A stretch of 7,765 bases of DNA, taken from an uncultured Clostridia bacterium. GTDB lineage: Bacteria > Bacillota > Clostridia > Oscillospirales > Ruminococcaceae. The stretch spans positions 1 through 7,765 of the forward strand of contig CALBGD010000431.1 in the NCBI GenBank assembly GCA_937893735.1, read 5' to 3'. The position numbers and the translations under genes were made by a program. Below the pieces are notes generated by a model, which saw only the letters and a list, made by a program, of their open reading frames with translations, was not told where the DNA came from and made no database searches. This document shows, in pieces, positions 1 through 6,608 of the stretch (position 1 is its first letter; each line of letters begins with the position of its first letter).

Positions 1-2
1 AC

Positions 3-140
3 CCGGACAATCTGAAGCAGGCGGCGGAGGCTGTACGCCCCTACTGCGTGGATCTGTCGAGCGGCGTGGAATCAAACAAATTAAAGGACAAGGAAAAAAT
101 GCTTGCGGCGGTAAGAGCGGCAAGAGAAATACAGGACTGA
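3..140 (+). CDS. trpF: Phosphoribosylanthranilate isomerase, C-terminal end (partial)
   Basis: The reading frame open from base 3 ends at TGA 138-140 and encodes the last 45 residues of a protein that starts outside the window. The visible part contains the stretch [12 protein letters not shown] followed by a KLKDKEKM segment. This matches the C-terminal phosphate-binding strand (V/D-x-SSGVE) and final helix (G-x-KD-x-K-h) of TrpF, a TIM-barrel enzyme that isomerises N-(5'-phosphoribosyl)anthranilate to CdRP in tryptophan synthesis. The position immediately upstream of trpB, with a 13-nt gap, is the usual trpF-trpB-trpA order and strengthens the call. The catalytic residues lie in the missing N-terminal part, so activity cannot be judged. 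A fusion with trpC upstream cannot be excluded. Confidence 0.9.
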   Translation, partial: PDNLKQAAEAVRPYCVDLSSGVESNKLKDKEKMLAAVRAAREIQD

Positions 141-153
141 AAGGAAAATACAG

Positions 154-1338
154 ATGGCAAAGGGACGCTACGGCGATTTCGGAGGACAGTACATCCCCGA
201 AACGCTCATGAACGAAATACACAGGCTGGAGGAAGCCTACGAATTCTACAAGCACGACAAGCAGTTCAATGATGAACTGAACACACTGCTCCGGGAATAT
301 GCCGGCAGACCTTCACTGCTCTACTATGCAGAGAAAATGACAAAGGACCTCGGCGGCGCGAAGATATACTTCAAGCGCGAGGATCTCAACCACACAGGCT
401 CCCACAAAATAAACAACGTTCTAGGTCAGGCTCTGCTTGCAAAGAAGATGGGCAAAACCAGAATCATCGCTGAAACAGGCGCAGGTCAGCACGGAGTTGC
501 GGCGGCTACCGCAGCGGCTCTGCTCGGGCTGGAATGCGAGATATTCATGGGCAAGGAGGACACTGTCCGACAGGCTCTGAACGTTTACCGCATGGAGCTC
601 CTCGGCGCAAAGGTAAACCCCGTCACCACCGGAACCATGACCCTCAAGGACGCAGTAAACGAGGCTATGCGCGACTGGACGACCCGTGTTGACGACACTC
701 TGTATGTTCTCGGTTCGGTAATGGGTCCGCACCCGTTCCCGATGATAGTGCGCGATTTCCAGAGCGTTATCTCCAAGGAAGCAAGAGAGCAGATACTTGA
801 GAAAGAGGGCAGGCTCCCTACCGCCGTTATGGCGTGCGTGGGCGGCGGCTCCAACGCGATGGGTATGTTCTACAACTTCATCAACGACAAGGACGTTCGG
901 CTTATCGGCTGCGAAGCGGCAGGACGCGGCGTAAATACCGGAGAAACGGCGGCCACCATCGCTACCGGTACGCTGGGTATCTTCCACGGAATGAAGTCCC
1001 TTTTCTGCCAGAACGAATACGGTCAGATAGCGCCGGTTTACTCCATCTCCGCTGGTCTGGACTACCCCGGAATCGGCCCGGAGCACGCTTATCTCCACGA
1101 GACAGGCAGGGCGGAATATGTTCCGGTAACTGACGACGAGGCGGTAAACGCATTCGAGTACATCGCCCGCACAGAGGGCATAATCTGCGCGATAGAGAGC
1201 GCGCACGCCGTTGCGCATCTGATGAAGATAGCTCCGACAATGAGCAAGGACGACATCATAATCTGCTGTCTGTCCGGACGCGGCGACAAGGACGTTGCGG
1301 CAATCGCAAGATACAGGGGGATAGATCTGCATGAATAA
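154..1338 (+). CDS. trpB: Tryptophan synthase beta chain
   Basis: Encodes the 394-residue PLP-dependent beta subunit, which condenses indole, channelled from TrpA, with L-serine to give L-tryptophan in the cytosolic alpha2beta2 complex. The PLP Schiff-base lysine is K85 in the HTGSHKIN motif, and the catalytic glutamate is E107 in AETGAGQHG. The PLP phosphate-binding loop GGGSNA is at 230-235. The closing aspartate is D303 in [13 protein letters not shown], and the serine contacting the pyridine nitrogen is S374 in SGRGDKD. The length is normal for the TrpB1 family and all key residues are present, so the enzyme should be active. The start is the ATG 13 nt after the trpF stop, preceded by an AAGGA ribosome binding site at 141-145. 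The 3' end overlaps trpA by 8 nt, so expression is probably coupled. Confidence 0.98.
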   Translation: MAKGRYGDFGGQYIPETLMNEIHRLEEAYEFYKHDKQFNDELNTLLREYAGRPSLLYYAEKMTKDLGGAKIYFKREDLNHTGSHKINNVLGQALLAKKMGKTRIIAETGAGQHGVAAATAAALLGLECEIFMGKEDTVRQALNVYRMELLGAKVNPVTTGTMTLKDAVNEAMRDWTTRVDDTLYVLGSVMGPHPFPMIVRDFQSVISKEAREQILEKEGRLPTAVMACVGGGSNAMGMFYNFINDKDVRLIGCEAAGRGVNTGETAATIATGTLGIFHGMKSLFCQNEYGQIAPVYSISAGLDYPGIGPEHAYLHETGRAEYVPVTDDEAVNAFEYIARTEGIICAIESAHAVAHLMKIAPTMSKDDIIICCLSGRGDKDVAAIARYRGIDLHE

Positions 1339-2101
1339 GATACATAACGCATTTGAGAACAAAAAGGCATTCATAGGATTCCTCACCGCCGGAGACCCGA
1401 CTTTCGAGGACAGCTACAACAATATCATGGCGATGGTAAAAGGCGGCGCTGACCTCATCGAAATCGGGATCCCGTTCAGCGACCCCATCGCAGAGGGTCC
1501 GGTAATTCAGGAGGCGAATATACGCGCGCTCAGCAAGGGAATGACCACGGATCGCGCCTTTGAACTCGCTGAGAAAGTACGCCAGAGCACGGATATCCCG
1601 ATTTGCTTCATGACCTATCTGAATCCGGTGTTCAAGTATGGCTACGACAGATTCTTCGCGCGCTGCAAGGAGATAGGCGTAGACGGTCTTATCTGCCCGG
1701 ATATGCCTTTCGAGGAGAAGCACGAGGCCGCCGACGTTGCCCAGAAGTACGGCATTTCCGTTATTTCGCTCATCGCACCGACCAGCGAGGAAAGAATCAA
1801 GATGATCGCCAGCGAAGCGGAGGGGTTCATCTACATCGTTTCCTCAATGGGCGTTACCGGAGTACGCAGCGAGATAAAGACCGACCTCGGTCACATCATG
1901 GAGGCTGTAAAGAAGTACGCGAAAGTTCCTGCGGCTATCGGATTCGGTATCAGCAAGCCTGAGCAGGCTAAGAAGATGTCCGAACTGGCTGACGGCGTTA
2001 TCGTCGGAAGTGCAATAGTGAAGCTCGTTGCACAGTACGGAAGCGAGGCCCCCGAACATATCTATGAGTATGTGAAGTCCATGAAAGACGCGATAAGATA
2101 A
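1331..2101 (+). CDS. trpA: Tryptophan synthase alpha chain
   Basis: Encodes the 256-residue TIM-barrel alpha subunit, which cleaves indole-3-glycerol phosphate to indole and glyceraldehyde 3-phosphate and passes indole to TrpB. The catalytic glutamate is E44 in [10 protein letters not shown]. The second acid, Asp60 in the E. coli enzyme, is here glutamate E55 (DPIAEGP), a conservative change that I recall in relatives from Lachnospiraceae. The phosphate-binding elements GFGIS (204-208) and VGSA (225-228) are present, as is the loop 6 stretch SSMGVTGVR (171-179). The protein is about a dozen residues shorter than E. coli TrpA, largely through a compact N-terminus. The ATG lies inside the end of trpB (shared ATGAATAA), and an AGGGGG ribosome binding site at 1315-1320 supports it. 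A terminator follows, so this is the last gene of the operon. Confidence 0.97.
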   Translation: MNKIHNAFENKKAFIGFLTAGDPTFEDSYNNIMAMVKGGADLIEIGIPFSDPIAEGPVIQEANIRALSKGMTTDRAFELAEKVRQSTDIPICFMTYLNPVFKYGYDRFFARCKEIGVDGLICPDMPFEEKHEAADVAQKYGISVISLIAPTSEERIKMIASEAEGFIYIVSSMGVTGVRSEIKTDLGHIMEAVKKYAKVPAAIGFGISKPEQAKKMSELADGVIVGSAIVKLVAQYGSEAPEHIYEYVKSMKDAIR

Positions 2102-2106
2102 ATCAT

Positions 2107-2145
2107 AACCCCTCCCGGGTTGATTCCGCGGGAGGGGTTCTTGTT
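2107..2145 (+). terminator. Rho-independent terminator of the trp operon
   Basis: A perfect 11-bp GC-rich inverted repeat (left arm 2107-2117, right arm 2129-2139, 11-nt loop) starts 6 nt after the trpA stop. It is followed by a T-rich but interrupted tract, CTTGTTT. The stem contains the CCCC/GGGG run expected of a strong terminator. It separates the trp operon from the tRNA promoter downstream. Confidence 0.88.
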
Positions 2146-2178
2146 TATGATAATCGCTAAAAAAAGTTGAACAAGTCC

Positions 2179-2207
2179 TTGACAAAACCAAGAATTTATG
2201 ATAAAAT
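2179..2207 (+). promoter_or_regulatory. Sigma-A type promoter of the tRNA-Leu gene
   Basis: A consensus -35 box TTGACA (2179-2184) is followed after exactly 17 nt by TAAAAT (2202-2207), five of six matches to TATAAT. An upstream TG (2199-2200) makes it an extended -10 element, TGATAAAAT. Transcription would start near 2213-2216, giving only a short 5' leader before the tRNA at 2222. This is typical for a strongly expressed stable RNA. Confidence 0.85.
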
Positions 2208-2221
2208 AATAATGTTGTTAC

Positions 2222-2308
2222 GCCGCTGTGGTGAAATCGGCAGACACAAGGGACTTAAAATCCCTCGGTAGAAATACCATACCGGTTCAAGTCCGGTCAG
2301 CGGCACCA
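2222..2308 (+). tRNA. tRNA-Leu (anticodon TAA)
   Basis: A complete class II tRNA of 87 nt including an encoded CCA end (2306-2308). The acceptor stem pairs GCCGCTG (2222-2228) with CAGCGGC (2298-2304), with discriminator base A2305. The anticodon stem AGGGA/TCCCT (2249-2253, 2261-2265) encloses the loop CTTAAAA, with anticodon TAA at 2256-2258. The T arm is ACCGG-TTCAAGT-CCGGT (2281-2297). The long variable arm (about 2266-2278), with CGGTA and TACC able to pair, is the hallmark of leucine tRNAs. It reads UUA and, by wobble, UUG. It stands alone with its own promoter and terminator. I saw no duplicated 3' end in the window that would suggest use as an integration site. Confidence 0.97.
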
Positions 2309-2341
2309 AAAACCTCAATGCTAACGCATTGAGGTTTTTTT
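2309..2341 (+). terminator. Terminator after tRNA-Leu, probably bidirectional
   Basis: The 10-bp stem AACCTCAATG (2311-2320) / CATTGAGGTT (2327-2336) with a 6-nt loop is followed by a T run through 2341. It lies directly after the tRNA CCA end. An A run on the left arm side (2308-2312) becomes a T run on the - strand, so the same hairpin could also stop transcripts arriving from the convergent sigma operon. Confidence 0.9.
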
Positions 2342-2345
2342 GTAT

Positions 2346-2380
2346 GCAGAAATCCCGCCGGAAAGGAAATCTGGCGGGAT
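2346..2380 (-). terminator. Hairpin/terminator after the sigma factor gene
   Basis: An 11-bp inverted repeat (2352-2362 with 2370-2380; one G-T wobble, 7-nt loop) starts 3 nt past the sigma gene stop. Read on the - strand, the stem is followed by only ATTTCTG, a poor T tract, so it may end the transcript weakly or protect its 3' end. The neighbouring bidirectional tRNA hairpin would act as a back-up. Confidence 0.6.
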
Positions 2381-2383
2381 AAT

Positions 2384-2929
2384 TTATACGCAGACACCGT
2401 TTTCGGCGAGGTACTTTTTCAGATCTGCGCGAATGCGGCACAGACGGGTCTTGACTGCGGTTTCGGTCATTCCCATGCCCTGCGCTATATCCCGCAGGGA
2501 CATATTGAAATAATATCTGCCGGTAAAAATATCTCGGTTCTTCTTATTACAGGAGTGCAGGAACTCGTTAAGATGGCGCGTTATCTCACGGCTGTCCATC
2601 TTTTCGTCCGATGAGATATTATCGGAAAGCACGTCCGCAAGCTCGCCGTAAAGCTCCTCGCAGGAGCGCCGGCGCAGTGTATCGTAAAGATTCAGCGCTG
2701 TGTTCCTGACTATTCTGCAAAGGTATCCGCAGAGGGATTCCGGGCGCTTGGGCGGGATCGCGTTCCACAGCTTCAGATAGCTGCTGCTGACCGCCTCCTC
2801 CGCGTCCTCGGGGCGGGTCAGGATACCGGAGGCTATTTTTCCGCAAAGTTTCCCATATTTCGTCTGGGTCTCAGCTATCGCCTGTTCGCTGCGCTCAAAA
2901 TACAGGTCGATTATCAAACTGTCATCTAT
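2384..2929 (-). CDS. ECF-type sigma-70 family RNA polymerase sigma factor
   Basis: Encodes a sigma factor of about 181 residues that would direct RNA polymerase to a small regulon. Numbered from the ATA at 2929, region 2 runs from about 13 to 85, with EDAEEAVSSSYLKLW at 41-55 for core binding and -10 recognition. Region 4 is at about 131-174, with a helix-turn-helix around MSLRDIAQGMGMTETAVK. The ERSEQAIAETQTKYGKLC beginning is typical of clostridial ECF factors. The frame is open up to GTG 3010, but those 27 extra codons overlap the upstream gene, lack a ribosome binding site and do not resemble the family. A very strong site (GAGAGGGGAGGGG, 2948-2936) lies 6 nt before an ATA codon at 2929, exactly where family members begin (M-D-D). 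The alternative TTG at 2917 is 18 nt from that site. The function is sure as a family; the start codon is not. Confidence 0.88.
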   Translation of the reverse strand: MDDSLIIDLYFERSEQAIAETQTKYGKLCGKIASGILTRPEDAEEAVSSSYLKLWNAIPPKRPESLCGYLCRIVRNTALNLYDTLRRRSCEELYGELADVLSDNISSDEKMDSREITRHLNEFLHSCNKKNRDIFTGRYYFNMSLRDIAQGMGMTETAVKTRLCRIRADLKKYLAENGVCV

Positions 2930-2935
2930 CGGTAT

Positions 2936-2948
2936 CCCCTCCCCTCTC
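2936..2948 (-). promoter_or_regulatory. Strong ribosome binding site of the sigma gene
   Basis: The purine run GAGAGGGGAGGGG lies between the stop of the membrane protein gene (2962) and the sigma coding region. It decides the start choice: its spacing is 6 nt to ATA 2929, 18 nt to TTG 2917, and it lies downstream of GTG 3010 and of most of TTG 2950. There is no in-frame ATG anywhere near it. Confidence 0.65.
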
Positions 2949-2961
2949 AATAAAGTTTTTG

Positions 2962-4662
2962 TCAGCCGGAAACTTCCACTGAAATTCCGTCCGCCGGCAG
3001 AACTTCCCACGCGTTATCTATGAAGCTCAGCACCATAGTCACCCATTGGATCTCTCCGTCAGTGCTGAACTGCTGGAACATGAACTGGTACTTACTGTCG
3101 GAGAGCGCGTTGATTTTATAGCCCTCAAAAAGCCCGGCGGTGCCAAATTCGTCAGACCATAAGTCATTGCTGCTCTGCTTCATAGCTGAATACACTGTAT
3201 GTGCCAGCGAAGTTTCGTCTGTTGTGCTGCCAGTATCAAGTATCCACCGCTGGAGCCCGAGCCACGACAAATTTGACGTATCCAGTTCCGAGTAGCCGTA
3301 ATCCGTGTGAGTGTACTCAGCAATGTAGTCCGTCTGAGCTGCGTAGCCAAATTTGTCCGGCTCATACAGGAACATGGTGAACGGGTCGCTGTAACTTATG
3401 TAATATACCTGAACCTTTTTGCCCGTATAGCTGTACATACTCCAGCCGTCGGTGCCTGCATAGAATCCGCCGCAGTAGGTGCCAGCGCCGAAAATATCCT
3501 GTGCATAACTCAGCGTGATGTCTCCGCTTTCAGACGTCCAGTCTCCGTAAAAATAATTCTCGAAGATATCCAGGTCGCTCAACGTCAGCGTAACCTTCAG
3601 GTCGTCCGCTGTTCTTGCGAAAACGTCCATGGATCTTTCAAGGGAATGAATATACCAGCTTCCGTCATCGGCGGTGGTCCAGTCGATGTCAAAATACTGC
3701 GTGATATTTTCACTGTTTGTGAACGCCATAGACAGTTTTACATCATTTTCTGTCTGGCTTCTCAGCACTACCTTGTTCCATATCGGTTCATAGCTTTCAG
3801 CACGCGTCCATGTGTCTGCGCCGCTTTCGCTCCCCTCGTAGGTTTCAAGCTGAGTCTTGTTAAACAGCGTATCAGCCGTCATGCCCATGGAATCCGCCAG
3901 CTTTATCCTGCCGAAGTAACCGAGCGTGCTTCCCTCCTCAGGCGAACCTGAAATACTGAGTATATCCGTGCTTTCGCAGATTATTCCGGAGCCGTCGCGC
4001 TGAACCGTTCCGTCAATTACGGAAACCCCGCGGTAAATGTGCAGAGTGCCGCGGTCGTTCTCTGGAACGAACCACAAATCGTACTTTGAGCCGTCTTGTG
4101 CGCCCATGTAGCAGCCTTCGTCCGTCTGCTCGATTCCGGAGCAGGTATAGCCGTCGCCGAAAGCTGAATCAGCGCTCCAGCTCAGGATTACGGTAAAATT
4201 ATCCCCAGCCCATTCGCCGTAAAAGTACTCCGTAAACAGAGTAAGCTCCGGTGCTGAGAATCCCTGCGGGAATTCTTCAAGCAGCAACGGCGATGTGAAC
4301 GAACTCTCAAGCTCTGCTGCGTCCCTTACTTCGAACGGAGTTGTGCTTGGCGTCGATGATGTTTTCATGGAGGCTCCGTCAGAAAGCGGCTGCACAATGT
4401 TCTGCACAGGTCTGCACTTCAGCGTAACCCCGACTACGGCTGCAACGCACGCAGCGCCGGCAGCACACGCGCCTACTCCCGCCCAGAGTCGCCTGCGTGG
4501 CTTCTTTTTCTCAGGATAGCTATATATCGTCGGTTTATTGTCAGCCGGATAGCTTTCGGGAGATTCGTCCGTATAATTGACGTTACCGAAGCGCTCCGCC
4601 GCTGAGTTCACTATATCTTCGTCCAGATCATCAAGGACGTTTTTCCAGAGCTGTGGATCCAT
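2962..4662 (-). CDS. Single-pass membrane protein, putative anti-sigma factor/sensor with duplicated extracytoplasmic unit
   Basis: I do not recognise a named family. From the ATG at 4662 the protein has 566 residues. Residues 1-50 are acidic (WKNVLDDLDEDIVNSAAERF), resembling the short cytoplasmic head of clostridial sigma-operon membrane proteins. A basic stretch KKKPRRR (about 52-58) precedes one Ala/Gly/Val-rich membrane segment (about 59-82), giving N-in, C-out topology. A Ser/Thr-rich linker follows, then about 450 residues outside. These hold two diverged copies of one unit: YFYGEW at 146-151 recurs as YFYGDW at 370-375, and DDGSWYIHSLE near 336 recurs as DNAWEVLPAD near 552. Co-transcription with the ECF sigma gene 32 nt downstream suggests an anti-sigma sensor; this is inference. 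ATG 4695 is possible but would sit almost on the predicted transcription start. ATG 4662 has AGGA 11 nt upstream. Confidence 0.75.
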   Translation of the reverse strand: MDPQLWKNVLDDLDEDIVNSAAERFGNVNYTDESPESYPADNKPTIYSYPEKKKPRRRLWAGVGACAAGAACVAAVVGVTLKCRPVQNIVQPLSDGASMKTSSTPSTTPFEVRDAAELESSFTSPLLLEEFPQGFSAPELTLFTEYFYGEWAGDNFTVILSWSADSAFGDGYTCSGIEQTDEGCYMGAQDGSKYDLWFVPENDRGTLHIYRGVSVIDGTVQRDGSGIICESTDILSISGSPEEGSTLGYFGRIKLADSMGMTADTLFNKTQLETYEGSESGADTWTRAESYEPIWNKVVLRSQTENDVKLSMAFTNSENITQYFDIDWTTADDGSWYIHSLERSMDVFARTADDLKVTLTLSDLDIFENYFYGDWTSESGDITLSYAQDIFGAGTYCGGFYAGTDGWSMYSYTGKKVQVYYISYSDPFTMFLYEPDKFGYAAQTDYIAEYTHTDYGYSELDTSNLSWLGLQRWILDTGSTTDETSLAHTVYSAMKQSSNDLWSDEFGTAGLFEGYKINALSDSKYQFMFQQFSTDGEIQWVTMVLSFIDNAWEVLPADGISVEVSG

Positions 4663-4702
4663 AGCAGTCATCTTCCTTTCTCGTGTTGTCTGCATTTCCT
4701 AT

Positions 4703-4735
4703 CTATATAACAGCCGCAGACAGCAAAAGGTTACA
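4703..4735 (-). promoter_or_regulatory. Putative ECF sigma-dependent promoter of the membrane protein-sigma operon
   Basis: Reading the - strand, TGTAACC (4735-4729) with a following TTTT is separated by 17 nt from GTTATATAG (4711-4703). An AAC-centred -35 box and a -10 box of this kind are the pattern of ECF sigma promoters, which are often autoregulated. The sigma-A alternative is poor: no TTGACA-like box lies 17 nt from TATATA. Transcription would start near 4696-4700. That the operon's own sigma factor reads it is inference. Confidence 0.55.
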
Positions 4736-4747
4736 TCTGCCTACCAC

Positions 4748-4780
4748 GTTAAAATGCGGGCTGGTTCAATCAGCCCGCAT
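4748..4780 (-). terminator. Rho-independent terminator of the transketolase operon
   Basis: A perfect 10-bp GC-rich inverted repeat, ATGCGGGCTG (4754-4763) with CAGCCCGCAT (4771-4780), has a 7-nt loop. On the - strand it is followed by TTTTAACG. It lies 23 nt after the stop of the downstream transketolase gene and before the next promoter on the same strand, so it insulates the sigma operon from transketolase transcription. Confidence 0.8.
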
Positions 4781-4803
4781 AAATGGCGCTTTGCCGTGAC
4801 AGC

Positions 4804-5739
4804 TTACTTTCCGAGAGCTGCCTTTGTTACAGCAACAATGTTATCAGCGCACAGGCCAAATTCCTTGAGCAGATCAACTGCCGGGCCGGAATGACCGAAT
4901 ACGTCCTTTACGCCGATCTTGATAACGGGAACAGGGCATTCCTCGGTAACAACGTCAGCCACTGCGGAGCCAAGACCGCCGATAACGCTGTGCTCCTCAA
5001 CTGTAATGATCTTGCCGGTCTCCTTGGCAGCCTTGACGATAATGTCACGGTCGATGGGCTTGATGGTGTGGATATTTATGATACGCGCGTCAATTCCCTG
5101 CTCTGCAAGAGCCTTGCCAGCCTCGATAGCTTCGGCAACCATAAGACCTGTCGCGATGATGGTGATGTCCTTGCCGTCCTTGAGCTGGATTCCCTTGCCT
5201 ACCTCGAACTTGTAGGTCGCCGGGTCGTTGAAGATGGGAGCTGCAAGTCTGCCGAATCTCATATAAGTCGGACCTACATAGTCAGCCATTGCCAGAACTG
5301 CCGCCTTTGCCTCAACATCATCTGCGGGGTTGATGACGGTCATGCCGGGGATAGCTCTCATGAGCGCGATATCCTCGTTGCACTGGTGGGAAGCGCCGTC
5401 CTCGCCTACGGAGATACCAGCGTGTGTTGCGCCGATCTTTACGTTCAGGTGGGGATAGCCGATGCTGTTGCGAACTACCTCGAACGCTCTGCCTGCTGCG
5501 AACATTGCGAAGGAGCTTGCGAATACCAGCTTGCCGGTGCTTGCGATACCGGCAGCCACGCCCATCATATTAGCCTCTGCGATACCGCAGTCGATGAATC
5601 TGTCGGGGTGAGCCTTCTTAAAGATGCCAGTCTTGGTTGCTGCGGCAAGGTCTGCGTCCATAACTACGAGGTCAGGGCGCTTCTCAGCGAGCATTACGAG
5701 AGCTTCGCCGTAGCTGTCACGAGTTGCTTTCTTTTCCAT
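4804..5739 (-). CDS. Transketolase, C-terminal subunit
   Basis: Encodes 311 residues corresponding to the C-terminal half of a transketolase: the pyrimidine-binding (PP-partner) domain followed by the C-terminal domain. The conserved glutamate that activates the thiamine aminopyrimidine is E55 in GIAEANM. The substrate-pocket motif GATHAGISVGEDGASHQ is present (H106, D114, H118), and near the C-terminus SVIGGLGSAVADV and GVKDVFGHSG match the family. With the N-terminal subunit encoded upstream it would form a split enzyme that transfers two-carbon ketol units between sugar phosphates in the pentose phosphate pathway. The start ATG is preceded by AAGGA 10 nt away, 26 nt after the partner gene's stop, so the two are co-transcribed. 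A related split 1-deoxyxylulose 5-phosphate synthase is less likely given the partner gene. Confidence 0.95.
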   Translation of the reverse strand: MEKKATRDSYGEALVMLAEKRPDLVVMDADLAAATKTGIFKKAHPDRFIDCGIAEANMMGVAAGIASTGKLVFASSFAMFAAGRAFEVVRNSIGYPHLNVKIGATHAGISVGEDGASHQCNEDIALMRAIPGMTVINPADDVEAKAAVLAMADYVGPTYMRFGRLAAPIFNDPATYKFEVGKGIQLKDGKDITIIATGLMVAEAIEAGKALAEQGIDARIINIHTIKPIDRDIIVKAAKETGKIITVEEHSVIGGLGSAVADVVTEECPVPVIKIGVKDVFGHSGPAVDLLKEFGLCADNIVAVTKAALGK

Positions 5740-5765
5740 GTCTATATTATCCTTTCGAGCTGTAA

Positions 5766-6608
5766 TTACTTTTCAAGGGCTGCGAGGTGGTCGCCGAGCT
5801 CCTTCATTGCTATTGCATATTCCTCATCGTTAGGAGCCTTGCCGTGCCAGCCGACCTGGTTCTCCATGAAAGATACGCCCTTGCCCTTTACGGACTTCTG
5901 AATGATTACGGTAGGCTTGCCGATGGTGCGCTCTGCCTCATCGAACGCCTTTTCGATCTGGTCGAAATCGTGACCGTCGATGCATACTACATTCCAGCCG
6001 AATGCCTTGAACTTCTCGTCAATGGGGTACGGGGACATTACATCGGAGATCTTACCGTCTATCTGGAGACCGTTGTTATCTACAACTGCAACGAGGTTGT
6101 CAAGCTTGTAGTGAGCCGCGAACATTGCAGCCTCCCATACCTGACCCTCCTCTATCTCGCCGTCGCCGAGGATAGCGTATACTCTGTAATAGTCGTCAGA
6201 CAGCTTAGCGGAAAGCGCCATACCGCAGGCAGCGGAGATTCCCTGACCCAGAGAGCCTGTGCTCATGTCGATGCCCGGGAGCTTGCCCATGGAGGGGTGA
6301 CCCTGAAGTCTGGAGCCTATCTTGCGGAGAGTTTTCAGCTCCTCAGCGGGGAAGAAACCTCTCTCAGCCAGAACTGCATACAGCGCCGGAGCGGTGTGAC
6401 CCTTGGAGAGCACCAGTCTGTCCCTCTCGGGCATATCAGGCTGCTCCGGGTTAACGTTCATGCGGTGCATATAGATATAAGTCAGTGTGTCAGCGATGGA
6501 AAGAGAACCGCCGGGGTGTCCAGCCTTGGCAGCGTGTACTCCCTCGATTACGCCCATTCTGACCTTTGTTGCAGCTATTTCAAGCTGCTTTTTCAGTAAT
6601 GCGTCCAT
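5766..6608 (-). CDS. Transketolase, N-terminal (thiamine diphosphate-binding) subunit
   Basis: Encodes 280 residues matching the N-terminal half of transketolase, which binds the diphosphate of thiamine diphosphate and a divalent metal. Visible family motifs are GHPGGSLS (30-37), LSKGHTAPALY (67-77), GHPS (103-106), STGSLGQGIS (116-125), the metal/ThDP motif starting GDGEIEEGQ (148-156) and ending at DNNG (177-180), and GWHGKAPN (253-260). The single-chain enzyme of E. coli has about 660 residues; here the protein ends after the first domain and the second domain is the next gene, so this is a natural split and not a truncation. The start at 6608 is secured by AGGAGGT a few bases upstream, the best ribosome binding site in the window. 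This gene leads the operon. Confidence 0.96.
   Translation of the reverse strand: MDALLKKQLEIAATKVRMGVIEGVHAAKAGHPGGSLSIADTLTYIYMHRMNVNPEQPDMPERDRLVLSKGHTAPALYAVLAERGFFPAEELKTLRKIGSRLQGHPSMGKLPGIDMSTGSLGQGISAACGMALSAKLSDDYYRVYAILGDGEIEEGQVWEAAMFAAHYKLDNLVAVVDNNGLQIDGKISDVMSPYPIDEKFKAFGWNVVCIDGHDFDQIEKAFDEAERTIGKPTVIIQKSVKGKGVSFMENQVGWHGKAPNDEEYAIAMKELGDHLAALEK

Noticed and set aside
421..1386. 321-codon open frame on the - strand opposite trpB
   Set aside because: It is a shadow of trpB, which has every catalytic motif; no motif or ribosome binding site supports the reverse frame.
2146..2221. T-box or riboswitch leader between trpA and the tRNA
   Set aside because: The stretch is only 76 nt, holds a clear sigma-A promoter with its start site a few bases before the tRNA, and shows no conserved T-box element.
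2930..3010. GTG at 3010 as the start of the sigma factor
   Set aside because: It overlaps the end of the membrane protein gene, has no ribosome binding site upstream, and the added residues (MGSSAGGRNF...) are a frame-shifted reading of that gene and not a family-like N-terminus.
4783..5901. 372-codon open frame on the + strand opposite the transketolase genes
   Set aside because: It lies antisense to well-supported genes on the other strand, crosses the junction of both, has a Cys/Ser-rich composition without any recognisable motif and no convincing ribosome binding site. The codon bias of the real genes explains the absence of stops.
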